Assembly: GCA_001599915.1 (NCBI GenBank)
Contig: BCIG01000026.1
Coordinates: forward strand, 434,001-498,000
Origin: Symbiotaphrina buchneri
Taxonomy: Eukaryota; Ascomycota; Symbiotaphrinales; Symbiotaphrinaceae
Direction of reading: 5' to 3'
DNA: 64,000 nt
Under the pieces are notes generated by a model. It was not told the origin of the DNA, ran no database searches, and saw only the letters and a list, made by a program, of their open reading frames with translations. Position numbers and translations under genes: made by a program. This document shows positions 44,789-56,212 of the stretch, piece after piece; the first letter of the stretch is position 1; every line of letters begins with the position of its first letter.

Positions 44789-46608
44789 TCAGCCGGGCTG
44801 GAGAAGCATGCCCGCCCAAATAAGAACGTGCCCTTCTGCCATTTTTTGAAATGGGAGTTTAAGGTCCGGGTCGTCCCACTGCAGGCACCTGTCTGATCTA
44901 TCCGGCAACATGACAGCTTCTGCCAGAAGCTTCGCTTGCCCTATGCCCATGTGCTCGCTGATCCAGGCCAAGCACCTGCCCATGTGATCGCGGCTTGGTC
45001 GAGGTATGACGGAGCATCGACCGGCTGCATAGAGGGGATGCAGCGCCAGGACGCCACCCGCACACCGGCCGGTTGGTGGGTCGGATGCGCCTGTGTTCAC
45101 AGACTCAATATACTGAGAGAGATCCGTGGTGAGGTGAAACGGAATAGACGCGGCAATGGATGAGAATAGGGTTTCTGCGCGTTCCTCGATGGCTCGAGTA
45201 TCGGCTGACGGGGACAGGCAGCGTGCGCACTGGTGGAGGATGTCGAGAAGCATGAGATGCGTCTTCCGGTACGTGTTCCAGGACGCGGCGACATATACTA
45301 GCTACTGTTAGCCCGCTTCCTGCGCAATTCGTGATCCGTGGTATTTGGACGTACGGCCCAGATATGCATCCACAGGCCCGTTATGGAAGAAGCCAGGCAT
45401 ATCGTCGAAGTCCGACCTTTCTATGTTGCCGACCGTCGTGGGCAGCCACGGCGCTCTCTGACTGGCGCTCCATTCTTGGAAAGCTCCATCGATAACTAGT
45501 GCATCTTGCTGCAGACGTTGGAGTTCGCTCGTCGTACGGTTGGCATGATTGAACAATGAAAGTGATCGGTCGAACAATCCATGGCACTTGAAAAGCACGG
45601 CGTCGAGGTTCAGAACCGAGTCTGGAATGCATAGCAACCCTCGCGAAAGCAGCCCCTGGCAAATCATCAGCCATTTTGGGATGCAAGACTTGCCCGGAGA
45701 CACTCAGGTCCGCCTACCTCGAACTGCTGTTTCAAAGACAATGGGCAGCCGACCTGGAACAGCCCGCCCTGTCACCAAATCAAACGGTGATGCATCACTG
45801 CAGAGGATGGTGCAGACCCCGCGAACATGCGCCACATGCTCTCCTGGAAGTAGTCCGTTGCTGCGCACAATCTGACCCCCATGTTAGCACCAAGGCAATA
45901 TCAGATAGCGGATGAGCATTAGCACTAGCCTCGTATATCCCCAGCAGAACAGCAACCATAAGCGTCTGTCTGTCCACCGTCTTGGCTCGTTTCGAAAGCG
46001 TCTGTTGGAACGAACGAAGTAGCTCGCAGTATCTCTGCGTATCCCTGAGCAACTGAGGCCGCTTGTCCCGGTTCCCAATGATGGAAATCTCGACCATCAC
46101 AGCAGCACGAGAGACGTCCGACGCGGGACCGGCAGCTTGCAAGAGTTGTCGCATGCCATCGAAGAACCCACGCGAGACTTTGCGGTCGGCGGACTCGACA
46201 ACGAAGTCGGCCAAAAATTCTTCGATAATGTCCTTATCCTGGTCTGGAGTGTCTGGGTTGGGAGGATTCGGTGCAGCACGGCGCCTTTGGTCGCTGGGAG
46301 CTGCATAATTTCGGAAAAGGAGATCGTTGTCGTCATCGTATCCCATGCATTTCTGGCCGGACTGTGCACACCGTTCGCATATCTAGCTCGCTGGCAGTCA
46401 GCCACAGTCATTTTTCTTCATGTCTCCTTTCGGGACTGCTTGGATCTTGCAGGAGCCATTACGCACTGGCTTGTTTTCGTCACACTACCGTTTAGCGGCA
46501 CGAGATGTCAGCAACAAATCATGGAAGCGGAGCAACTTGGAGATTGCTTACCTTTTTCTTGCGCTTCTTACAAGTCCGGCAAGCTCGAGAAACGCCGTGA
46601 TTTACCAT
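44789..46608 (-). CDS. Zn2Cys6 transcription factor with an apparent frameshift
   Basis: The zinc cluster is split over three exons (46608-46552, 46484-46467, then from 46382). Spliced, it reads CRTCKKRKKK, CDENKP, then ICERCAQSGQKC, a complete C6 cluster. The middle exon is only 18 nt. A helical fungal regulator region follows to about 45926. The next part reads HVRGVCTILCSDASPFDLV in one frame and GLFQVGCPLSLKQQFE (to 45718) in another. The switch falls in a GGGCGGG run near 45766 with no usable intron, so one extra base is likely, either a real mutation or a sequence error. Later exons are 45655-45355 and 45297-44789. The junction near 45.84-45.93 kb is not settled. The gene is divergent from the MFS transporter and may control it. 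Confidence 0.8.
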
Positions 46609-46717
46609 GGTAATCTGCTTGCATGTGCAGCATCGAGCGATGGAGTCAAGACCGACATGAGTTGAAGGAGGGTTGTATGGAACTTACAAATCGAGGGATA
46701 TATGAAATCCTGGATTC

Positions 46718-46732
46718 GGTTAGCGTTGCGCG
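46718..46732 (+). promoter_or_regulatory. Promoter motif copy 1 (GGTTAGCGTTGCGCG)
   Basis: A 10-bp word GGTTAGCGTT followed by GCGCG lies in the shared promoter of the Zn2Cys6 regulator and the MFS transporter. The same word recurs 210 bp away. It may be a regulator binding site. The evidence is the repeat itself. Confidence 0.35.
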
Positions 46733-46927
46733 ATGGCGACGCTAGTAGTAGCGGATCCGTCTCATCGGAATTGATCAGAGTCTATCGCCGATCCCAAGAT
46801 ACAACAGGATGCACCGAAGGAGACAAGAGCCAAGCAATGGAACTGTTAGTAGGTGAATGGTCCTGAACAAAGGGTCTTGAACGGAAGTGTATCAGGAGTT
46901 TCTAGATCATTGCCCATTACCGTAGTT

Positions 46928-46943
46928 GGTTAGCGTTCCGCGG
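46928..46943 (+). promoter_or_regulatory. Promoter motif copy 2 (GGTTAGCGTTCCGCGG)
   Basis: This is the second direct copy of GGTTAGCGTT, here followed by the palindrome CCGCGG, which contains inverted CGG triplets typical of Zn2Cys6 targets. It lies about 160 bp upstream of the MFS start. Confidence 0.35.
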
Positions 46944-47104
46944 TAAAATATTGCGATTCTTGATTCATTTCTAGTGATATTTGTAGACAGACCGTGGTAG
47001 TAGATAATAAAATAGAATTCCCAGTCGTGGTCATGAAAGAAATTTGGCTCCTTTAAGTTTCAGTCTTCTTCTTTTCCCATTCTCAAAATCTGGCGTATTG
47101 TAAA

Positions 47105-48827
47105 ATGCTGGATATTGTGAGAGATGCACCGTTCGGGCAGTGCCTCCGCCTCATAGGCCTGGCCTCTGCTGCGAAGTACAAAGAGGAAGACCCTTTGTTT
47201 GTGCCTCCAGGTTTCGAGATATCTGGGCCGAACACGTCCTCTTCTGATTATGACAGTATATGCCACCCTGGCCACAGCCAGGAACTACCTTCCCATGCAG
47301 ACACAGAGGTTCGTCTGGTGAGCTGGTATGGTGATGACGACCCCGAAAATCCGCACAGCTGGTCCAGCGGCAAGAAAGCGTATATAAGCGGTCTGCTGTT
47401 CGTCTACAGCTTCTCCGTCTACATGGGATCGTCTTTGTACACCGCCAGCGAGCCGGACATCGCCAGTATCTTTGGGGTCAGCGACGTCGCAGCATCGGTA
47501 GGGCTGGCGTTGTTTGTGCTGGGCTACGGCATCGGCCCAATGCTTTTCTCACCCCTTTCAGAAATCCCATCTGTCGGCCGCAACACGCCTTATATTGTCA
47601 CTTATATCGTGTTTGTACTGCTCTGCGTCCCGATGGCCCTTGTCGACAATTATCCAGGCATGCTCGTTCTGCGCTTCCTGCTGGGCTTCTTCGGTTCGCC
47701 CTGCCTTGCCACGCCTCCTGCTTCGTATGGAGACTTTTCCAGTCCGTCGCAGATGCCGTACGTTGTGGCACTGTGGGGAGGAGGTGCCACGCTCGGTCCA
47801 GTATGTCTGTCCTTCTCGGTCCCAAATCAGTGCTCTGACCGCAACATGACAGTGTTTTGGGCCCCTTGTCGGCGGCTTTGCCGTGCAGGCAATGGGGTGG
47901 CGCTGGTCTTCCTGGGAGCTGCTCTGGCTATGCGGTCCCATCTGCATTCTGATGTTCTTCAGTCTCCCCGAAACATCGAGCGACAACATCCTGCTCCGAC
48001 GCGCTCGACGGCTGCGCCTACGCACCGGCCGAGACGACATCCGATCCGAGTCCGAAGTCCGCCAAGCCCATATGCATCCCCGGGCCATTGCCTTCGATGC
48101 CCTGATCAAGCCGTGGCAGATCAACGCCTTCGATCCCGCCGTCCTGTTTACTACCTTTTACACGGGACTCCTGTACGGCGTCTACTACTCGTTCTTCGAG
48201 TCGTTCCCCTTGGTCTATCAAGGCCTTTATGGGTTTAACCTAGGGGAATTAGGGCTCTGTTTCCTCTCTACCTTTGTGGGGCTGAGCGTTGCCGTCACCC
48301 TGCTATGTGCTTACTTCTATTTCATCGCCCCGAAGCAGCTTGCGAAACAAGACCCGATCCCACCTGAAGCCCGGATCTGGCCGGGGCTCTTTGGGACGTT
48401 CTTAATCCCCATTGGCCTTTTCCTATTCGGTAAGCTCTCAATCACCATTGCTTAATACACGTCGGAAAGGATCCTGCTAAATTTTCCTGCAGCCTTTACA
48501 GCTCGGAAATCAGTGCCGTGGTTTGTCAGTCTTCTAGGCGTCGCCATTAGCATGAGTGGCACCTTCATCGTCACGCAGAGCATGTTCATCTATCTGCCTT
48601 TTACGTACCCAAGATATTCAGGCTCTCTATTTGCCGCCAATGGGTTATCAAGGAGCTTATCTGCCGTGGCTGCGATTCTCTTCTCTACACCCATGTTCCG
48701 GGGCATAGGAATCGACGGCGGTGTTGGTCTCCTTGCTGGCGTTAGTGTGCTGTGCGTCTTCGGGATGTACGGCATCTATTACTATGGAGCAAGCCTGCGG
48801 AAGAGAAGCAAGTTTTCCAGAGAATAA
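47105..48827 (+). CDS. MFS drug/polyamine transporter (DHA1 family)
   Basis: Model: exons 47105-47800, 47853-48429 and 48493-48827, giving 535 residues. It is a plasma-membrane proton antiporter of the DHA1 group, which includes fluconazole and polyamine exporters. The start MLDIVRDAPFGQCLRL and the cytosolic DDPENPHSWSSGKK are typical of this group. TM motifs include LFVLGYGIGPMLFSPLSE, then GRNTPYI, LRFLLGFFGSPCLATPPAS, and FGPLVGGFAVQAMGWRWSSW after the first intron. The central loop is basic (LLRRARRLRLRTGRDD). About 12 hydrophobic helices are present and the protein ends with a Lys/Arg-rich tail. It is flanked by two Zn2Cys6 genes, divergent from one and convergent with the other. The substrate is not predictable. 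Confidence 0.93.
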
Positions 48828-48890
48828 AGAGGCCTTGGAATGGGCGGCCATGCTATATCGCTTATCCCCAGCAAACAAGCATCCCCTGAT

Positions 48891-51554
48891 CTAGCCACTT
48901 AGACCCTCATTCTCCCAACTCTGCACCAGCCGCGCCGCTTCATTCCAATCCAAATCCAGGCCCACATCAAAATTCCCGTACACCTCCTCATAGAACCCCG
49001 CCTCGCTAGCCATGCCCGCCGCAGCCCCTCCCTCTGCGCCTGCAGCAGCGGCACCAGAACCTGCAATCCCATCTCCCTGCCCATTAAGCCCAAACTCCGG
49101 CATCATCATCGACTCCGCCGCCATGGCTTCAAAGTCAGCGAACGGCGCCGTAAAGAAATCCGTTGCCGTCCCTGTGCCGGCCCCTGCGGCTGCGGACGAA
49201 GAGGAGGCGGCGAGCGAGGGTTGGCTGGGTGAAGGTAGGGCGGGGACGTCGTCCAGCCCGGAGGAGGGGAAGGAAGTGAAAGCGGGCGGTGTGAAGAGCT
49301 GCTGCTGTTGCTGCTGGGGCTGGGGCTGTTGTTGGGAGGCGGCGTGTTGAACCTCCGGATTGCGTTCGACGATCGCCTTCAGATCGCAGAGCAACTGGTA
49401 CCTCGCTCTGACATGGGCGTTCCCACGATCCGCCATGCCGCGGAGCACGCCCAGGATGGTCTGCATGCTGCGCTCGTGGCGCTCCTCGGCCGGAAACGCC
49501 ACGTGCACCATGACCAGAACCAGGGCCGCCGAGAACGCGTGTTCCGTGTCCATATAGCCGTACGTCGCCACCAGGTTCTGCCGCGCCGCCGAGGCCATGA
49601 TCTTCGTGCTCGCGCGCGCCGCCTGGATGCAGTACTCGATGACGGCGACGGTCGTGGGGCTGAGGCCCTGGCGCCAGTCGCGCGGCACGGATGAGGGGTT
49701 GTGCTGATGCTGCAGCAGTGCGGCGATGCGCTTGGACACGACGTGGAAGAGCAGTGGGCGTGCTGTCATGTTGATGCATTGGTAGTAGTGTAGAAAGATG
49801 GACACGGATTCGCGTGAGATGGTTTTGTGCAGTGAGTCGAAGTCGAAACGCAGCGCGGCGGGCAGGTCGTGCAGCCAGTCGCTCAAAGAGCCCATGATTT
49901 CTTGTACGGCGGAGATGAGGTTCTCGCCGCTTTGATTGGATTTGCGATAGATGCCTGCAAGAGTTAGAAGGGTTGTGAAGGATGGAAAGGGGGACCGTAC
50001 GCTCCATGATGTGGCCGAGGGTGCGGGAGAGCTTTGTATAATGAAACAGGACAGTGGCAGAAGATATCTCCGGTTCAATTTCCGGCTGCCATACAGTTAG
50101 CCATCTGGTATTTGACGTTAGTAATGGTTTACTTGCGATTCTTGTTGGTGCAGCGACATTGATATCAGCATCTGCTATGGTAATCGGATTGCCGGATTTA
50201 GAACATAGAATCCTTTGCTGATCAGTAGGTGTCAGACAGTTAAGAGAGAACTTACCTGTCCATGCTGTAGACAGACCACCACAACCGGCGCCGATGCTCT
50301 CTCTCGTATATATCGAGAGTAGGATCATCGACCTCCTGGTGTAACCCCAGGGATATTGCCATCCTCATAGCAAGGCCGACCTGCCATGTCAGCTATACCC
50401 AGATTATTGGACACGATCGATCACTCTCACATATAAGAATGCTGCATCTCTCCTATTCAGGTTCTGCATGAAATATCCAACCAAACTTAGGACTTCCACA
50501 AAGAGAATACTCCCTTCTTCGTGGATGTCGGGAAGCAATTTCAGCGCCTGCATGAAATAGCTGAATCCCGGCGGGCCGTCATATCCAGTCCATTGATTCA
50601 CGCTGTACATCTGGCCGAACGCGAACACGAGCAAGACCTGATAATAAGCCAAACAATCATCTCTATTGCTGAAATTCGGCGTCTTCCCTTGTTGAGCGTA
50701 GATAGCGTCGAGCCGTTTATAGAATGCGCGAGGATCTAGGAAGGAGAAAATGGTGCCAATGTAGATATGCATCGCTGCGTGCAATCGTTTGGCGTAGCCA
50801 TATGGAGGGAGTTCTAGGTTGACTGCGACCGACCTTCGAGTGGGCCACGCTGTGTGTGCGTAGCTGGCTTGCTCAAGCTCGGTGTTGAGATATTGATCTG
50901 AGGGCTGGAAGCCTTTGACGAGGTCACGGAAATGAAGGCCGAAGGAGGTAGAGGCGGACCGTCCTTGCCAGCCTGAAGACATAAGTTTTGTTCAGGAGAA
51001 AGTGTGGCGTAGACATACGGGTTTGCCCGGATTGCGTCAGCACTAACCGATCCATCCCATCGAAGAGATGATTATCGATATCTTCGCTTGGGGTTCCAGA
51101 GGAGGGAGTAGGTTCTGGCAGAGATACGGTTGAACGTAGCTCGGTCTCCAATTGGTAGCCTGTTTCTATCAGAGATTGCGCACGGAGAATCATGGATAAT
51201 GTTACCTCTAAGCTTTTCTTCCAGCTCGTTGATTCGGTCCTGTAGTCCCTTGACATAACTGCCCACTTCTCAGCACATTACCGGAACATGGATATCTCGA
51301 TGTAGACCTACTTGTCTGATACATAGGACTTCTTCTCGACTTCTGGGAAGATGCATTCCTCGTTTGACTCGATGCATAACTTGCACCGAGGCTGTCCACT
51401 GCATCTCTGTCGGCGTCTTCTGCAACGATTGCACCTGCGGCCGATGAGTCTCCTTCATCTTCTAATAGTGCGGGCGTTATGCATACGCGACAGGTGTCCG
51501 CTTATGCGACTCCTCCCCGATAGAGGAGCCACTGCCCGATCTGAGGTCTTCCAT
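48891..51554 (-). CDS. Zn2Cys6 transcription factor, complete
   Basis: Multi-exon gene. The first exons are 51554-51487, 51434-51312, 51258-51206 and 51165-51019, and the next begins at 50972. A full zinc cluster reads CNRCRRRRQRCSGQPRC then KLCIESNEEC at the start of exon 2. The coiled-coil linker YVKGLQDRINELEEKLR follows in exon 3. The fungal transcription-factor domain includes YIGTIFSFLDPRAFYKRL, GLAMRMAISLGLHQEVDD and RRLWWSVYSMDR. The splice before GLAMRM (donor GTGAGA, branch GCTGAC) replaces a false stop. The C-terminus has a glutamine/proline tract near 49.3 kb, an Ala/Gly-rich stretch and an acidic end, as in activation regions. It is divergent from the alcohol dehydrogenase gene, which it may regulate. 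Exons in the 50.1-50.3 kb area are approximate. Confidence 0.9.
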
Positions 51555-52437
51555 GTTGCCTAGCTCCAAGGAGCTATGCCGGAGAGCCGATCATCGAAAG
51601 GAATGCCGACATTGAAACCAACACATGACCAGGAGATCTTCCTCACGGAGACATCCTTCCTGAGATAGGAGGTATACTGTTTATCAAGGACAAAGAGTCG
51701 GGAAAGAGATCATTGTCTATATAGCACTCGTATGTCCATCCATACATGGAAGCTGGAGGGGCAGTGCGCAAACTCAAGAATGGCGGGTTGTGGTTCGCCT
51801 GAGATAAGCTCTGCTCACGTGATGGTCCGAACTCTGCTTCGGTTCGGGGTCCCTTCCCGATCTTCAAGGGAAGAAACAACGTCATTGGCTAAGATGAGGT
51901 TCAGCTCGCACAAAATGGACTTGGCGGGCGCTGATGCGCTGGCGAGGCTGAGACTTCATGCGACACGAGGAACTGAGTCTATACGGAAAATTGGAAGGGT
52001 GCATGGTTGCATGCAGCTACTGTGTGGTACGGCAGATGGTCTCCGATCGGATCAGCCGCCCTTCAAAGCCTGTTCTCCCGCTGCTTATTTTCTGTTTGAC
52101 TGAGCAGTGGAATTGCATCCAGCTCAATAGACCAGGCATCCTGTCTTTCTTTCTGGTGGGTGACGTCTTCATCATACATTTGTTTGCACTCGAGTTTCTT
52201 CGTGATCGTGTTTGGCTGCGGATTTCTACCGAGGTGAAATGCCGGAGTCGAGGCCTCCTGCCGTCACCTAGCAGGGTGGGGTGATCTGCCGGCAGTGGGG
52301 CCTCTACACCACCCTCGAGAACCGCGACCAGCGAAATACATTTCGCGACATTCAGCAATCAATCACCTTGGAGTTCAATCTGATAGTCATCCTCTTTCCT
52401 TTTGTTCATTGATCCGTGCTCTCATTGAATCGGCATC
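51555..52437. other. Shared promoter of Zn2Cys6 factor and alcohol dehydrogenase
   Basis: This 883-bp divergent intergenic region contains no coding frame I can support. It holds several CCGG/CGG-containing words near 52.25-52.30 kb. Confidence 0.5.
52286..52295. promoter_or_regulatory. CTGCCGGCAG palindrome
   Basis: A perfect 10-bp palindrome with a CCGG core, about 145 bp upstream of the alcohol dehydrogenase start. Symmetric CGG-type sites are typical targets of Zn2Cys6 dimers, and such a regulator is encoded on the other side of this promoter. A chance palindrome is possible. Confidence 0.25.
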
Positions 52438-54006
52438 ATGCGTACCAAAGCCTTGGTAGTGCATCGTCCGGGCGATCCGTTCTCGCTCGAAGACATTGAC
52501 GTAGCAGACGCGTTGCAGGGTGACGAGGTCCTGGTTGAAATCAAGGCAACGGGCATCTGTCATACGGACTTGAACTTCCGCAAGGAGACTAGCTATGAAG
52601 GGTTGTTTCCCGCTGTGTTCGGGCATGAAGGTGTGTCTGTCCAGAATCTTTTCAACTTGCTTGCCATCTTCGCGCAATCCTTTGTGTCTTGAAATAAAAT
52701 AGGCTCTTCTTTTGCACCTGCGGAAAGAAAAATGAACGAATGGTCCGGTCTTCGCGTTGTCGACTCAGATCTGTATTGCCCTTTGTCCTTGTTCATTCCG
52801 CTGGACATCGCTGCCCCGTCTTTTGCTGCGTTTCCTATACTCTCATTGCTCTCCATCACGTCTCCTATTCTCCTCTGCTCCATCCCTCAACCAGTCCGCT
52901 CATAACATCTCCCCAGGCGCCGGTATCGTCATCAAAACCGGCCCCGCCGTAGCGCTGACCAAACCCGGCGACCACGTGTGCATAACCTACACCTGCTGCG
53001 GATCCTGCATGCACTGCCGCGCCCGACAAACCTCCTACTGCCGGACTTGGGAGCACCAGAACTTCGGCGTCGGGCGACCTGACGGCTCCAAAGCGTACTC
53101 GTATCCCTCGACCGAGGGCGACGGGGTTCCGGAGCACAAGGGCGCCATCACGAGCCACTTCTTTGGACAGAGCAGCATGAGCAGGCACGCGGTGTGCAGC
53201 GAGCGCAGCGTCGTGGTGGTGGATAAGGACGCCCCGCTCGAGATGCTGGCCCCGCTGGGATGCGGCATCATGACCGGCGCTGGAGGTGCGTGGACCGCTG
53301 TACTCTCTCCAGTTGCCTTCTTGTTGCCAGCCTCTACGAGACGGCCTCCGGGCTTAATGAGCTTGCTCCTCAGCTAACCGCGCTCATGCATACAGCGATG
53401 CTGCACCACGCGCTGGTCACCTCCTCTGCCATTCCCCCGTCCACCATCGCCGTCATCGGCACCGGCGCCGTCGGCCTCGCCGCCATCATGGCCGCGCGCC
53501 TTGCGCCAACTCCACCTAGCACACTCATCGCCGTCGACGTCGTGCCCTCACGTCTCGCCACCGCCAGGAACTTCGGGGCCACACACGTGCTCAACTCCAG
53601 CCAGGCGCCCGACCTCGCCGCCGCACTGCACGAGCTCTCATCGTCCATCAACGGCGAGCCCGGCATCGACGCGCTGATCGATACCACAGGCCGGCCGGAG
53701 GTGCTGCACGCGTGTCTCGCGGCGGTGCGGAAGCGCGGCAAGGTCGTCAGTGTGGGCGTGGGCAAGCTGACGAATGAAGTCCATACGCCGATCTTCCATA
53801 CGGTCAATACTGGGAGGGTGTATGAGGGCTGTGCGATGGGCAGCTGTGATCCGCAGGAGTTCATCCCACGCCTGGTGGGCGCGTGGAAGGAGGGCCGGTT
53901 CCCGTTTACGGAGCTGGTCAAGTGCTTTGATGTACAAGAGGCGGAGACGGCGGCGAGCGAGGTGTTGAGTGGGAAGGTGGTTAAGGGCGTTTTGGTGTGG
54001 GGTTGA
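52438..54006 (+). CDS. Zinc-dependent alcohol dehydrogenase (MDR family, aryl-alcohol type)
   Basis: Model: exons 52438-52630, 52917-53285 and 53396-54006, giving 390 residues. It is a class III-like medium-chain dehydrogenase that oxidises or reduces alcohols with NAD(P). The catalytic zinc ligands are in GICHTDLNF and FGHEGAG, spanning the first intron. The four structural-zinc cysteines are in CCGSCMHCRARQTSYC. PLGCGIMTGAG precedes the second intron. The nucleotide-binding Rossmann loop is VIGTGAVGLAAIMAA, and the Asp in LIAVDVVPSRL suggests NAD preference. The end LSGKVVKGVLVWG is typical. It resembles benzyl/aryl-alcohol dehydrogenases of fungi and bacteria more than ethanol dehydrogenases. 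The first intron is long (286 nt). Cytosolic. Confidence 0.94.
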
Positions 54007-54164
54007 AGGATAGGAAGAGGTAGAGGGTCTTTGCGGTATATTGCATAACATTGTAGCATCAACTTGTGCTCATAACCCCTGCGTCCGTGAATGGGAACAT
54101 ATTCATCATAATCCAATCAAACACAACCAAACTCCCTTCGATATCCCTCCCACGCTCTCACAAG

Positions 54165-55636
54165 CTACAGCCTCGCCCGCCCCTCCGCATCACCCTTCCT
54201 CCAGCCCTCGAAATCGCCCAAGTCGCGATGATCCTGGGGATGCGCCGGCGGCCCAGAATCCTCCTTCCTGACGCCCGGTCTCCAGCGCCACGCGCGCGCC
54301 TTGTCGGCGTCGAGTCGGCCCTCGAGCATGGCCACCACATACTTGCCAATGACGGGCATGAACTTGAACGCGTGCGCTGAGCCGCCCGTGGCCAGATATA
54401 GGTTTGCGTGTTTAGGGTGCGGCGAGATGAGGAAGTGTAGGTCGGGGGTGTCGGCGTCCCTAGGGGTGGGAGGGGGTGTTAGATGGGGGTGAGGAGGGGA
54501 GAGGAGCACTAAGACATACCAGCAGATGCGCGTGCCCGCCCAAGGCCGGTCCGCAAGGTCCGGAACCAGGTCACGCATGAAGCGGCGCAGCTCCTGCTCG
54601 AGCGGAGCAGGGATGGTGTCGTCGGGATGGTCGGACCGCAGGCGCGGCAGCGAAATGCCCGGCACGGGGCTGGTCTCGAAGTTAGTCACGAAGCGCACTG
54701 TGGCGAATTTCATGATGCCGTCTTTGTTGGGCGGGAACATGATGCCTAATTTCGAGCTGGTCAGCCTTTGTATTGCTGAACTGATGATCTCTTCGGCTTT
54801 CTCAAGCTCGTGTCAGAGGAAAGGGCAGGCATGTTTCGGGCTCATACCGTCCTCGAACTGATCCACGAGCGGTAGATGCTTGTACTTCTCAACTTCGTCG
54901 GGCGTCAGCTGGACCAAGCCTACAGTGTGACCCGTCGCCTTCAACTGCCCCTTCATATCCAACAACCCCGCACTCGACGCCCCGGCCGCCAGCACGACGA
55001 CATCAGCCTCATACCGCGTCCCATCGGCCGCCAGCGCGCCACGACACTCTCCCTCCTTACAAACAGCAACCTCTTCACCCATCCCTTCCGCCCACTCACG
55101 AACCGCACTCCCCTCCTCTTTGCCTCCTCTGCCAATCTCTGTATCGCTTCTCCACTGGGCACCCACCCGGCCCACGGATTCCACAAGATCTTCCAGCTTG
55201 GCATATCTCCGTTCCCCAACGGGAACCGTCTCCTTACCTCCTCCCTCCCCACCCATTCTCCAGCGGGCACGCCGCGCGCACGCGCATTCTCCACGCTGCG
55301 TTCCAGCCACGGCAGGCTCTCGCCCGCGGCCGCCATGAACCATCCGGTCTCGGTGTACATGCCGCCGAAGATCCCAGCGTTGTCGCGCCAGATGCCCATT
55401 GCCTCGAGCGCGAGCGAGGAGTACAGTGGTGAGTCGTAGTCGCTGCGGATCACTTTGTTGAGATCGGTCCCGGCGGCTTCGAGAGAGGGGACCGGGAAGC
55501 GGTCGAGCACGGTGATCTGGCTGTACGTCTCAGGAGAGAGCGAGAGGTGGTATGCGGTGGAGAGGCCGAAGACTCCGCCGCCGATTATTAGGACGGACTT
55601 GCCACTGCTGGCGGGGATGGGGTTGGAGGATGCCAT
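54165..55636 (-). CDS. Amadoriase/sarcosine-oxidase-like FAD oxidase, one apparent frame break
   Basis: Exons: 55636-54848, 54745-54520 and 54459-54165. This is a DAO-family flavoenzyme related to fructosyl-amino-acid, sarcosine and saccharopine oxidases. The ADP-binding loop is VLIIGGGVFGLSTAYHL near residue 15. DYDSPLYSSLALEAM and FVSGRKG follow. The Cys that would hold FAD covalently is in RICWDADTPD at the exon 2/3 junction. The C-terminal block is ATGGSAHAFKFMPVIGKY. In exon 1 the frame changes near 55.06 kb (LLFV, then KEGECRGALAADG) with no intron signal, equal to one missing base. The exon phase also requires it. Everything else is intact, so it is either a recent mutation or a sequence error. 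Confidence 0.85.
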
Positions 55637-56212
55637 TGTTGTGGCTTGTTAAGGCGGAAATATTGGAATCCTTGAAGGTTGAAGCATCCAGTGTAGGGAG
55701 GCCGAAGTGGCTGTCTTGCCCGTCAATGCCAGCGTGCACTCGGGAGTCTTTCTCAAGCGACCCCTAATTTTATGTCCTGACTTCAGATATTGGCCCGTAA
55801 ACGGCACCTAGGATTTGTCTTATATCTCCAGCAGGCATGAGCACCACGCGACCCCGCCCGTAGCCCCCGTATGGAAGCTATCTAGAACATCGGCTGGGCC
55901 GGCGTTGCGGCCCAGATGACCGACGATGAGGGATCGGCTGATAACGGCGTGCGGTAGATGGCATTGAAACTCGACATCAATAATTTTCTTTGAGCGGAGA
56001 TATGTATATCAGCATTCATGCAGTCACTTCTAGTACGTGCAATGGCTTCAGAGTTGCTATGAGGATGCGTTTTTGAGCCAGGAAGACTCCGTAACGGTTG
56101 TATCCGACACCTGTTTCACACTCTGTATAAATCTGCATTCCTTCTATCAACGATCCGAATCCCCATAGAAAAAACATAACCCACCCCTTTACACTCTCCC
56201 CCGTACCCAACC
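55637..56212. other. Intergenic between two minus-strand genes
   Basis: This holds the promoter of the flavoenzyme gene and the 3' flank of the second GNAT gene. No further coding or repeat features are seen. Confidence 0.55.
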
